Position numbers and translations under genes: made by a program. The notes under the pieces were generated by a model that was given only the letters and a program-made list of their open reading frames with translations, ran no database searches and was not told the origin of the DNA. A stretch of 64,000 nt of DNA from Cacajao melanocephalus (lineage: Eukaryota > Chordata > Mammalia > Primates > Pitheciidae): NCBI GenBank assembly GCA_963573385.1, contig CAUYLG010026630.1:1-64000 (forward strand). Reading direction: 5' to 3'. This document shows positions 49,151-59,676 of the stretch, in pieces (within the stretch, counting starts at the first letter, position 1; each line of letters begins with the position of its first letter).

Positions 49151-50739
49151 TCAGGCCTATTCTAACAATTGTAGCCCAGATTAAAGAATGTGGGCATCTC
49201 ATCAGCAGACATGATTACTAAAAAGATACAATGAGAAAACTGTAAGCAAACTCTTGGAAATCCAAAGCACAGAAGAGAAGAAAGATTAAGACGTTTCTAG
49301 AAACCTCCTACAGTGGTCAGGAAGACTGGGACATTGAGTCTAGGAGATAAAAATGGACAGGCAGACTCACATAATGCTTAAAAAGAAACTGCAAATGATT
49401 GAAAAGGTCTTTTTTTTTAAGTGGAACTATTTCAAAAGTAAGGAATTAATAAAAGGACAACATTCGTGCATCATAAACAACTGATCAAAAGCAGGAAAAA
49501 AAATGAATTGCTCTGGAAATGGACACAGTATGATCCTATTTTTAGTTGACTACTTGAGTTTTAAAAAAATTTAGGAGGAATGTAAAAGGTTCAGAAAATA
49601 GAAACAGAAGTGTAAATAATACTATGAAATGTGCCTAGCCAAAAGAGCTAACTTTTCAAAAGAATACATTAAACGAAGAATACAAAATGAGATCCTTAAA
49701 AAAAGTAGTCAGGAAAGTATTACATAGAGTAATTGCAAAGGCCTTCTCTCCTTATAACACGGAAATTGATGGATTTGACAATAAGGATATTAAAAAAGAT
49801 CTTTAAGAGTCTACAGGAAATAGAAGAGCTAGGACAAAGCATGGATGTCATGTAGAATATTTTATGACAAACTGCTGGCCTGAGCCAGTAATTCTTGGAC
49901 TGGGGAAAAAATTGTTGCTCTATAGATAGGTGGGTGGGGGTTGAGGGTGGGGAGGAAAAATTGCAATGCTTACTTTTTAAATAGATTTCAAAGGAATGCT
50001 GGGAGAACACAGAGAGAACTAGCTTGAGTTGATTTTTTTAATATTAGCATTTTTTTGGTAAAAAAGAAAGCAAGAAGAAAAATAATAAATCATGCATGGG
50101 GTAATAAAAAGTGTGGTAGGTTGTTAACATGTTCAGATTTAAGAGTTTCACTCTTGTAACGTGTTCATCAGAAGAGTGAAAGAAGAAAACTGGAAAGCAA
50201 ACAGGGAAAAAGCAACAAAATTGAGCACAGAGTTTATATGAGAAATGTAATCATATAGGTACCAATAACTCAGTTGCAAGGAATAATTGAAATATGCACA
50301 TATATAAAACGTACAAATACTTTGTATAACTTGAGAAACATTTGAGGATCAAATAAAATTATGTATTTGAAAAGATTTATAAAAAGTATGAAGCTTTCTA
50401 CAAATAAATTCGTGGGTTCAATGCTGTGAGTTACTCCTTCAGGGTGAACAACATAGAAATATTGTTCAATGCAACTCAACAAATGTTTATTTAGCCACTG
50501 CAATGTACTAAGCAAATCTTAGGCTCTGGTAAGAAACATCAGTAATGAAGACAGACATATGCATTAACTATATCAAGCAGGACAAAGTGCTCTAAAGAGT
50601 ATGAATGCAGCTCAGGAGATCTCTGCTGCCATCATTGACTATCTTGCAAAATCTTCAGAAACGTGTACGTGCAAGTGTGTTTCTGTTTGTACGTACGTAT
50701 ATGTATGTTTTAATGCTACACATTTGAGGATACCTTATT
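49151..50739. other. No recognised gene or repeat
   Basis: AT-rich and unassigned. A short L2-like antisense patch (ATTGTTCAATGCAACTCAACAAATGTTTATTTAGCCACTGCAATGTACTAAGC) lies near 50460-50520. Confidence 0.3.
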
Positions 50740-51646
50740 ACACTATTCACAACTTCGTGATTTTCTCTTAACACACCAATTTGGAGATTACTCCCTTTCA
50801 GAACATAGAGAGAGCTACTTCGTTCCTCCTAATAGCAATTTTATTGCATGGTTGTGCCATAATTTATTGAATTACTGATCTTTAATGAACAATTATGCCA
50901 TTTCCAGTTCTTCCTCATTCATGTAATGCTTATTCATACTGTGTTTTATATATGGGCTAGTATACCTGTTAACACAAATCTCTAGAAGTGAAATTTTTGT
51001 CACATGGCAGGTGAAGTTTTAATTTTGATAGATAGTGCCAAATAGCCTTCAAAGTGAAACATCCACTTACATACCCACCAGCAGTGCACAAAATTGCTTT
51101 TGTCCTCAAACTTCATGCCAATGCAATTTATTATCAAACCATTTGATCCTTGCAAGTACGATAACTAAAAAGCTATCTCATTGCTGTTTGAATTGCAAAC
51201 TATAAATCTCACTGTAGTTTAAATTGCAAACCATAATGGTCGTATTGTGAGCAAATATGAGTATGTTTTTACATATTTAAAAGTCTTTTAAGTTTTTCTT
51301 TCTGTGAATTATCTGTCCATAATCTTCGCCTATTTTAGAAATTAATAAGTTAGAAGCAATGAGCCAATTTTCATATATCTTGGCAGGTTTTTTTCAGTTT
51401 GTTATTTTCCATTCTACTTTATTTACAGTTGTTTTAAACCATGTTGACATTTGGATCTTTTTTTAATTTTGAGATTATTGTAGATTTATATGCAGTTTTA
51501 AGTAATAATAGAGAGATTCCATATACCTTTCACCATTTTCCCTCACTGGTAACATATGGCATAACTACAGGACAATGTTACAACTAGGAAGTTGACACTG
51601 ATACAATTCATCTACCTTATTCAAATGCGGGATTTACTTTCACTCA

Positions 51647-51647
<1 letters not shown>

Positions 51648-51680
<33 letters not shown>

Positions 51681-51682
51681 GT
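51648..51682. repeat. (GT)n microsatellite
   Basis: An almost pure GT run with one GTGC interruption near its left end, inside L1M. Confidence 0.97.
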
Positions 51683-52406
51683 GTTAGTTCTACACAATTT
51701 TGTCACAGTGCAATTTCCTGTGAGCACTGTGGTGGTCGAGATACAGACTTGTGCTTCATCACAAGGATTCCCCTGCTACCCTTTACTATTCACAGTTCTT
51801 CCTTAAGCCCTGACAAGCACACATCTGTTCTCCATCTCTATAACTTTGTCACTTCAAAAATGTTTTATGAATGGAATCATGGAGTAAGCAATATTTTGAG
51901 ATTGGCTTTTTCCACTCAGTGTAATTCTCTTGCATTTGTGAAAAATTTGGCCTTTTGAATTTTAGTACTGTGCTATTTAGCTTAAGGTTCATACCAAACT
52001 TTAATTGTAGATTTAAACCTTTTCATTGTCTTTCATTTGGTAGTTTCATGCAGTTTTCCCTAAAGTGGACCTTGTATAATTTTAATAAAATGACTCTTGC
52101 TTGCTTTTGGTTTTAATTTTTTACCTATATTTTACTTCCTGCCTTTATGGATTTTAGATGAATTTCATATATAGCACCTGTGTCATTTTGTGGTCCAAAT
52201 TGATGATCTTTTAAAGAGTGATTTTATCCCATTGATATTTACTGATATGGCAATTAGCTGTGGCATTTTATTTCATGTTCTACTTTTCTGTATTTAATGT
52301 TATTTATTTTTGCTATATTGTCTGTATTTCTTGTATGTGCATGTTTTACTTTTATAATTTGGAAAGCATATTCTCTTCTTCAGATATTCTGGTAGTTACC
52401 TTAAAA

Positions 52407-52408
<2 letters not shown>

Positions 52409-52454
<46 letters not shown>
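52409..52454. repeat. (TG)n microsatellite, about 23 uninterrupted units
   Basis: A pure TG run of about 46 bases with no interruption, so probably polymorphic in length. Confidence 0.98.
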
Positions 52455-52457
<3 letters not shown>

Positions 52458-52514
52458 AGAAGACTTTCACAAATTTATCTTTGAATTCTCAGGGAAGGGT
52501 TTTCTCATAATTTT

Positions 52515-54424
52515 CATTTCTTTTATGAACAAATATTTTTAATGTGTTATCTTTTTTCTATTTGTTCTTTGCAGAATTGTATGTGCATTTCTCATGCACT
52601 TTTTCTGTTTGTCTTTGTTATTTTTGTTGTTTTTCCCCTGGCCAACTATGCATTAGAGGATAATGTTAGAAAGCACATCAGTGGAATGAGTTGGATATTC
52701 AGGTAGCTTGCATTCAAATTTGTGTTTTGAAATGTTTCCCAACAAAAGGCTATCCTAGAATTTGGTTCTTCCCTGGGTTAGTATAAACTTTCCATTTTGC
52801 ACAGTAATGTTTGCCACCAGATTTTATGCAGTGACTTGGAGTTTATATTATTTTTGTATATCAAATAATCAACTGAAAGATTGCTTGCTAACATTTTCCC
52901 TCCCACCCAGCTAGGCGGATTGATGTATTATTTTGTTTTGTTTCCTGCTTTTTCTGTTTGTTTGTTTGCTTTGTAAAGAGGGTTGTGTAGGTACTTTACT
53001 AGCTCCACTTTCTCTGACATTCTGTTCTGCTCAGAGGGTTAGTGATGCCCCAGCCTCTGACACAGCAGCTGAGTGCTTGCTGTTCCAAAGAGGCCACCGA
53101 TGACATTTCAGAAAGTATAACTTACCTTTGGATAATCCTGCATGCTTTCTGTGAACATGGAGGCACACACCTCCTGCTGCTTTCCTCATTTTAACTAGAT
53201 TTAAATTTCATAACACTTTTACAGCCCTCCAGGTTTCCATTTCTGCTTCTTTGTTCTTTGTTTGGTTTTAAGTTGGTTTCCAAGAACAGGGCAGAAATGT
53301 CTTTACTCTGCCATCTTTAATTGGTTCTTGTACTCTTTAACACATTTTAAAATTAAAGCCAGAGAAAGAATAAACTTTCATGCTGCAACTAATAGAAGCT
53401 CCAGTTTCTTGTGTATACAGACACTCTCTCTGCATTTTTAAAAAGTTTCACATACTTTCAGGAAGACGTTATTGTCTTCTCCACCAACCTGAGACATGTA
53501 GCCCTACAAGGGTACATGAAATTCTGCTCAACATTCTGAGAGTTCACACCAAAAATTTATAAGGCTATATATTGTTCTTTCTACCATTTTCCAAAAGGGT
53601 TTTCTTCTCATATTTTCTTGTATGGTTATAAATAATATGTTTCTGTTCACAGTTTGTATTTAGAACATTTGCTAAGCATTTTGTTTTCCATCATAATCCT
53701 TAGAGCCTTGAAACAAACAAATCACTTATACAGTATAGAATGATATCTGCTTGGTATTTCTGCCTTAGGAAATGTTCATTTTTGAGGCTTCATTTCAATG
53801 TATAGCAGAATTTAGTGATATCGCAATCCCCTATACGGTTCTAGTAATACTAAATGAAAGTGTGAAACTCCTAGCTTTATCTGAACTCCCATGTCTGAAA
53901 TCTGTCATTCGTTGGTGTTTAGTTTGCCTGGAATATTTGTTTACCTACTGCCTGTTGACTAGTTTCCAAATCCTCTTGATGAGTTGATTTCATAACAGCT
54001 GAAAATAATATTACATTCCTCACCTGTAACAGGTGGTCCCCAAGTGACTGTCTATCTTCCCCTGGGGTCTCTGCTGTGAACTGTAAATCATGTCAGGAAA
54101 CGACAGCCTGTTAGATGGCATGACCTATCATTGCTGTGGGGAGCCACCAGTCACAACAGGCACACACTTGATCCATCCTATGTGCAAGTGATGAATTTGG
54201 TCAAAAGATTGCCATTTCACGTTCTGGGAAACATGAACTGATGTGAGCCTATAAATAAAATATTTTAATCTATGGTCTCATGTACATGTCATTATGTCAT
54301 CTTTCCCAGAATTCAGCTGCCAAAAATAACATTAAAGAAGTAGTTCATGTCAGGTAAGATGAAAATGCCCCATAAATACTGATTCTGAACCTCTGGCAGC
54401 CATATGTATGGAGCAGCCATACAT
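52515..54424. other. Unassigned; short perfect hairpin at 54401
   Basis: No named repeat or gene. A perfect 11-bp stem with a 5-base loop lies at 54401-54427. Open frames at 53380-53560 and 53772-53985 have no motifs. Confidence 0.3.
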
Positions 54425-54612
54425 ATGTTAATTCATTTTTCCACAAATATTTTGAGCACATATTTTGTGCCAAGCACTGGGTTAGGTCCCAAGGATACCA
54501 AAATTAATAATTACAAACTTAGAGTCCAAAGAAAAAGGCAGACTCACAAATAAACAGTTGTAAAAAGATGTGTTGTTCTATTTGGAGGAATTATCTAGAC
54601 ATTAGGGAGATT
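54425..54612 (-). mobile_element. L2 LINE 3' end, antisense (left part of a split copy)
   Basis: 'CCACAAATATTTTGAGCACATATTTTGTGCCAAGCACTGGGTTAGGTCCCAAGGATACC' is the antisense L2 terminus. 'CAGACTCACAAATAAACAG' follows. The copy continues after the THE1 element and again after the MST LTR and L1M (56892-57285 and 58290-58470). Confidence 0.78.
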
Positions 54613-54617
54613 GCATC

Positions 54618-54975
54618 TGTATTAGTCTATTTTCATGCTACTGATAAAGACATACCCGAACTTAGCAATTTACAAAGAAAGAGGTTTATTGGACTCACAG
54701 TTCCACGTGGCTGGGGAGGCCTCACAATTGTGGCAGAAGGTAAAAGGCAAGGAGAAGCAAGTCATATCTTACATGGATGGTAGCAGGCAAAAAGAGCTTG
54801 TGCAGGGAAACTCTACCTTATAAAGTCATCAGATCTTGTGACACTTATTCCCTATCATGAGAATAGCACAGGAAAGCCCTGCCTTCACTATTCAATTACC
54901 TCCCATTAAGTATCTCCCACAAACATGTGGGAATTCAAGATGAGATTTGGGTTGGAGCACCACTAAACCATATCA
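54618..54975 (-). repeat. THE1 3' LTR (left copy)
   Basis: Because the element is on the minus strand, this left copy is its 3' LTR. It contains 'GGTTTATTGGACTCACAGTTCCACGTGGCTGGGGAGGCC' and 'CATGTGGGAATTCAAGATGAGATTTGGG'. Its sequence can be compared with the right copy to date insertion. Confidence 0.93.
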
Positions 54976-56530
54976 TTCTGCCCCTGGTCTCTCCCAAATC
55001 TTATGTCAGAACTAATCATGCCTTCCCAATGGTCCACCAAAGCCTTAACTCATTTCAGAATTAACTCAAAAGTCCACAGTCCAAAATCTAATTTGAGACA
55101 AGGCAAGTTCTTTGCACCTATGAGCCTGTAAAATCAAAAGCAGGTTAGTTACTTCCTAGATACAGTGGTCATACAAGCATTGGGTAAATTCAGCCATTCC
55201 AAATGGGAGAAATTGGCCAAAACAAAGAGGCTACAGAACCCGTGCAAATCTGAAATCCAGTGGGACAGTCAAATCTTAAAGCTCCATAATGATCTCCTTT
55301 GAGCCCATGTCTCACATCCAGGTCATGCTGATGCAAAAGGTGGGTTCTCATGGTCTTGGGCAGCTCCGCCCTTGAGGCTGTGCAGGATACAGCCTCCCCC
55401 TCAGCTCCTTTCATGGGCTGGCATTGAGTATCTGCAGCTTTTTCAAGTGCACAGTGTAAGCTGTCAGTGCATCTCTCATTCTGGGGTCTGGAGGATGATG
55501 GCCCTCTTCTCACAGCTCCGCTAAGTGGTAGACTCTGTGTGTAGACTCCAACTCCACATTTCCCTTCTGCAGTGCCCTAGCAGAGGTTCTCCATGAGAGC
55601 CCCACCCCTGCAGCAAACTTTTGCCTGGATATCCAAGTATTTCCATACATCCTCTGAAATCTAGGCGGATATTCCCAAACCCCAATTCCTGACTTCTGTG
55701 CACAAACAGGCTCAACACTAGGTGGAAGCTGCCAAGGCTTGAGGCTTGCACCCTCTGCAGCCATGGAGCAGGCTCTATGCTGGCACCTTTCAGCCATGGC
55801 TGGAGAAGCTGGGATGCAAGACACAAGTTCCTAGGCTGCACACAGCATGAGGACCCCAGTCCTGACCCACAAAACCGCTTTACCTCCTAGGCCTCCTGGC
55901 CTGATGGGATGGGCTGCTGCGACAACCTCTGGCATGCCCTGGAGACATTTTCCCCATTGTCTTGGGGATTAACATTCAGCTACTTGTTATGCAAATTTCT
56001 GTAGCTGGCTTGGATTTCTCCTCAGAAAATGAGATTTTCTTTTCTATCACGTTGTCAGGCTGCAAATTTTTGAAACTTTTATGCTCTGATTCCCTTATAA
56101 AATTGAATGCCTTTAACAGCACCCAAGTCACCTCTTGAAGACTTTGTTACTTAGAAATTTTTTTCTGCCAGATACTCTAAGTAATCTCTCACAAGTTCAA
56201 AGTTCCACAAATCTCTAGGGCAGGGGCAAAATGCTGCCAGTCTCTTTGTTAAAACATAACAAAAATTACCTTTGCTCCAGTTCCCAACAAGTTTCTCATT
56301 TCCATCTGAAACCACCTCAGCCTGGACTTTATTGTCCATATTGCTATCAGCATTTTTAACAAAGCCATTCAAAAAGTCTCTAGGAAGTTTCAAACTTTCT
56401 TATATTTTCCTGTCTACTTCTGAGCCCTCCAAACTGTTCTATCCAATACCTGTTTGTTACACAGTTCCAAAGTCACTTCCGTATTTTTGGGTATCTTTTC
56501 AGCAGTGCCCCACTCCCAGTACCAATTCAC
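54976..56530 (-). mobile_element. THE1 internal region, non-coding relic
   Basis: The 1,555-base length is close to that usual for THE1 internal sequence. Minus-strand open stretches at 55190-55513, 55510-55824 and 55521-55841 overlap in different frames and lack any intact retroviral domain that I can recognise. No functional product is expected. Confidence 0.88.
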
Positions 56531-56886
56531 TGTATTAGTTCATTTTCACACTGCTGATAAAGACATACCTGAGACTTGGCAATTTGTGAAAGAAAGAGGT
56601 ATTGGACTTACAGTTCCACTTGGCTGGGGAGGCCACACAATCATGGCAGAAGGTGAAAGGCAAGAAGGGGTGAGTCACATCTTACATGGAGGAGGCAGGC
56701 AAAAAGAGCTTATGCAGGGAAACTCCACCTTATAAAGCCATCAGATCTTGTGAGACTTATTCACTATTATAAGAACAGCACAAGAAAGGCCTGCCCCCAT
56801 GATTCAATTACCTCCTACTGAGTCGCTCCCACAACATGTGGGAATTCAGGACAAGATTTGGGTAGGGACACAGACAAACCCTATCA
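56531..56886 (-). repeat. THE1 5' LTR (right copy)
   Basis: Starts TGTATTAGTTCATTTTCACAC and ends CAGACAAACCCTATCA. This is the promoter-bearing LTR of the minus-strand element, so any LTR-driven transcript would run left through the internal region. Confidence 0.93.
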
Positions 56887-56891
56887 GCTTC

Positions 56892-57285
56892 ATTCTGGGG
56901 CAAGGTGGTAGGGACAATACAAACACCAAGATAAGTTCCTTTGGAGCTATGGCATGAACTGAGGCTTATAGGATGAATAAGAAGTATGCTTGGTAAAGGA
57001 GTTCAAGCAGGAAGACAGTGGGGAGTAGCATTTCTCCTACAGGGTAATGAGCAAAGGTTGCTCATTGAGAAGTTGAGAAGGAGATTAGAACATGCAAGGA
57101 ACTACCAGCAATAATGTAGGAGTTTACTTAGTGATGCTGGGGCCAGTGAGAAATGTGGAGCAGTAAGCAAAAGGCAAAAGTGAGGAACACCCTGGGAATA
57201 CTATGTAGGAGGCTGGGCTGGATCCTATGGTCAGGAGCGCCTGAAGAGCTTGCTGTTGTTGACACTTACTTGCTTTTAAATAACT
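56892..57285 (-). mobile_element. L2 LINE, antisense (middle part of the split copy)
   Basis: 'CATGAACTGAGGCTTATAGGATGAATAAGAAG' and 'GGCTGGGCTGGATCCTATGGTCAGGAGCGCC' correspond to the antisense L2 3' coding part. Strongly diverged. Confidence 0.55.
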
Positions 57286-57287
57286 TT

Positions 57288-57637
57288 TGGATTAGTCCAT
57301 TTTCACATTGCTGATGAGGACATACCCAAGAAGGGGTAATTTATAAAGAAAAAGAGGTTTAATGGACTCACAGTTCCACATAACTGGGGAGGCCTTACAA
57401 TCATGGTGGAAGGTGAAAGCATGTCTCACATGGTGGCAGACAAGAGAGAATGAGAGCCAAGTGAAAGGGGAAGCCCCTTTTAAAACCATCAGCCCTCATG
57501 AGACTTTTTTACTACCATGAGAACAGTACGGGGGAAACTGCCCCCATGATTCAATTATCTCCCACCACAATATGTGGGAATTATGGGAGCTAAAATTCAA
57601 GATGAGATTTGGGTGGAGACACAGACAAACTGTATCA
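57288..57637 (-). mobile_element. MST-class MaLR solo LTR, antisense
   Basis: 'ATTAGTCCATTTTCACATTGCTGATGAGGACATACCC', 'GTGGCAGACAAGAGAGAATGAGAGCCAAGTGAAAGGGG' and 'GAATTATGGGAGCTAAAATTCAAGATGAGATTTGGGTGG' are MSTA/B-type states, distinct from the THE1 LTRs 400 bases to the left. Flanks ACTTT (57283-57287) and GCTTT (57638-57642) are a possible 5-bp duplication with one mismatch. Confidence 0.9.
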
Positions 57638-58289
57638 GCTTTATTGAGGTTTAATTTACGTGTCTTAAGATTCACTTAGGTGAACAATTCAATGATTATT
57701 ATTATTAAATTTGCATACTTGTATAATCATCGACACCATACAGTTTTTAGAATATTTCCATCACTCCAAAACATCCCTCATACCCATTTACAGTCACTAC
57801 TGACTCCCACCTCCAAGAGCCAGGCAAATGCTCATCTGGTTTCTTTGTCTATAGATCTGTCATTTCTGGAAATTTCACATAAATTAAACTATAGAATATG
57901 TAGTCATTTGTACCTGGTTTGTTTCACTGGGCATCAGGTCTTTGAGGTTTATTCATGCTACAGCATGTATCCATAGCAAGTTTGTTTATATTGTCAAACA
58001 GTATTCCATGGTATAGATATATCATCATTGGCTTATCTTTTCACCAACTGATGAACATTTGGATTATTTCTAATTTTTGATTAATATGAGTAATGCTGCC
58101 ACAAGCTATCACATGCAAGTCTTTACATAGACATATGTTTTCATTTCTCTTGTTTAGATATTTAGGGTCATATAATTCTTTGGTCATATGGTAAATTTAT
58201 GCTTAACTGTTTAAGAAATTGTCAAGCTATTGTCCAAAGCAGCTACATGATTTTACGTTCCCATCAAAGATGTATGAGGGTTCTATTTT
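57638..58289 (-). mobile_element. L1M 3' end, antisense
   Basis: 'TTTATTGAGGTTTAATTTACGTG', 'CATCACTCCAAAACATCCCTCATACCC', 'CATTTCTGGAAATTTCACATAAATTAAACTATAG', 'CAGTATTCCATGGTATAGATATATCATCATTGG' and 'TTCCCATCAAAGATGTATGAGGGTTC' are antisense L1M 3' UTR to ORF2. Confidence 0.88.
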
Positions 58290-58470
58290 CTCCTAAGGAG
58301 GTTTAACGAGACAGATAATATGGATAGATTTTTGCTTTAAGTAAATCAATCTGGTAGCTATTAGAAATGAGACTGAAAATAATTAGCCTGTTTAGAAAGC
58401 TGTTGCAATAGTGTAGGTGAGATCTCTACTAAGATTTCCAACTAGACCATTGGTGGAGAAGACTATCTCA
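58290..58470 (-). mobile_element. L2 LINE ORF2, antisense (right part of the split copy)
   Basis: 'GTAAATCAATCTGGTAGCTATTAGAAATGAG' and 'TTTAGAAAGCTGTTGCAATAGTGTAGGTGAGATC' match the antisense L2 ORF2 block that encodes LDYCN..LLTGLP in intact family members. Diverged. Confidence 0.6.
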
Positions 58471-59520
58471 GCAGAAGAACAATGTGGCTGAATAAGAACA
58501 GGTGATTTGCTTCCATCAGTTGTGCAGCCTTGGGAATGTGACTCACAGAGGTGTGAGGACAAAGCAAGGACCTGCCCAGCCAGCCAGATTAGCTAAAGAA
58601 AATATAGTATCATGTATGTAAGCTTATGCCTTCACATCTGAAATATCTCATACTAATATATATACCCTCAAATTTCCAACACTTATACTATCATAGTGTC
58701 ATTTTTTACTGGTTCACCAATTGCATACTGGACACAGTGCTGCACATGTTACTGGGTATTTTTCCTACTTTAGAGATTATGTTCATTTGGTTCTAAGGAT
58801 AATTGCAAGAATATTACTGTGCTATAAGTAAATAAATGCCATGTATTTATAAATTCTCTGTGTATTTGTATTGTTAGCACACACAGTATTATGTCATGTG
58901 GCCCAAATCTCATATTTCATAGCATATTATGGTTATATTAGGACATAGTAAATTAATATTTCAGTGAGAAAGTATTTGGAATTATCCATAGCCTTATCAA
59001 TAGCTCATCCCAATGTTTCCCTTCAAACAGTCACATGGGATTGGTGTAAGTGAATCTAAATGAATAAGGACAATATGCTGTTTGGGCTAAAATACCTTTT
59101 GAAAATGAAAATAAGCAGCTAGCCAAAAAAAAAAAATTCTGCCACTTTAAAAGATCAGGTAAAAATCTTAATTCTGCTGTTGTGCAATGTATAGCATGTA
59201 ACCAAGAGCAATATCTAAGAATAATAAATATAAATATTGAGGGAAGTTGAGTAATATTTAATTAGATTATAATATAGTTGGTCTTGGAATAATAAACCTG
59301 TAAAATTATCTACACTATGAAATTAAGCTCTGTATTATAACAAATGAGTTCTCTGATCTTTTAAAATACACATTTCTAACAATCTTGTAAATGATTAATA
59401 TTTCAAAATTCTGTTACTACTGCTGCTACTGCTAGTAATAACAACAATTTTGAATAGCCTTGAATGTCTTAAAAGTTGTAAAATATAATTTTATTCATGA
59501 TGACTAAGTTCCATGTGAAT
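58471..59520. other. No recognised gene or repeat
   Basis: AT-rich, unassigned sequence up to the U6 insertion. An A-run lies at about 59126-59136. Confidence 0.35.
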
Positions 59521-59676
59521 AAAAGAAATACAATGGTGCTCGCTTCCGCAGCACATATACTAAAATTGGAATGATACAGAGAAGATTAGCATGGCCCCTG
59601 CACAAGGATGACACGCAAATTCGTGAAGCGTTCCATATTTTTAAAAAATATATATATAAAAAAAAGAAATACAATG
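59521..59676. repeat. 15-bp target site duplication and A-tail of the U6 insertion
   Basis: AAAAGAAATACAATG occurs at 59521-59535 and again, identical, at 59662-59676 after the tail. The nick context, AT then AAAA, fits the L1 endonuclease preference. Confidence 0.95.
59536..59642 (+). pseudogene. U6 spliceosomal snRNA retrocopy, full length
   Basis: The sequence runs from GTGCTCGCTTC to TTCCATATTTT and matches the 107-nt U6 snRNA with three substitutions that I can see (CTTCCGC for CTTCGGC, GAATG for GAACG, CTGCAC for CTGCGC). U6 normally pairs with U4 and U2 at the spliceosome core, and its ACAGAGA box and the AGCATGGCC region are intact here. An A/TA-rich tail (59643-59661) and a perfect 15-bp target duplication show LINE-mediated insertion. 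I see no proximal sequence element or properly placed TATA box upstream, so expression from its own promoter is unlikely. Confidence 0.95.

Larger units (their letters stand above)
50740..52510 (-). mobile_element. Ancient L1M sequence, antisense, probably two copies
   Basis: 50740-51350 reads antisense ORF2 ('GAAGTGAAATTTTTGTCACATGGCAGG', 'CATACCCACCAGCAGTGCACAAAATTG'). At 51450-51960 antisense 3' UTR text begins anew ('TTGAGATTATTGTAGATTTATATGCAGTTTTAAGTAATAATAGAGAG', 'CTGTTCTCCATCTCTATAACTTTGTCACTTC', 'GAATGGAATCATGGAGTAAG'). Since 3' UTR follows ORF2 in the antisense direction, these are at least two L1 copies. From 51960 to 52510 the L1 assignment is weak. Confidence 0.75.
54618..56886 (-). 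mobile_element. Complete THE1-class MaLR element (LTR-internal-LTR), antisense
   Basis: Two LTRs of the same type in the same orientation, 54618-54975 and 56531-56886, flank a 1,555-base internal region, giving 2,269 bases in total. Both LTRs read TGTATTAGT..CACTGCTGATAAAGACATACC-type text and end in ..ATCA. Flanking 5-mers GCATC (54613-54617) and GCTTC (56887-56891) form a target duplication with one mismatch. The internal region starts with a primer-binding-side 'GTACCAATTCAC'-type junction at 56530. Its minus-strand frames, at most 107 codons, are fragmented gag-like relics with no envelope or polymerase, as is usual for this non-autonomous family. It is inserted in an L2. Confidence 0.94.

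Noticed and set aside
55190..55841. Frames of about 105 codons on the minus strand
   Set aside because: They lie in the THE1 internal region and are fragmented relics, not host genes.
59450..59535. Possible functional U6 promoter upstream of the U6 copy
   Set aside because: No PSE-like block near -65 to -48 and no TATA box near -30; the target duplication and tail show it is a retrocopy.
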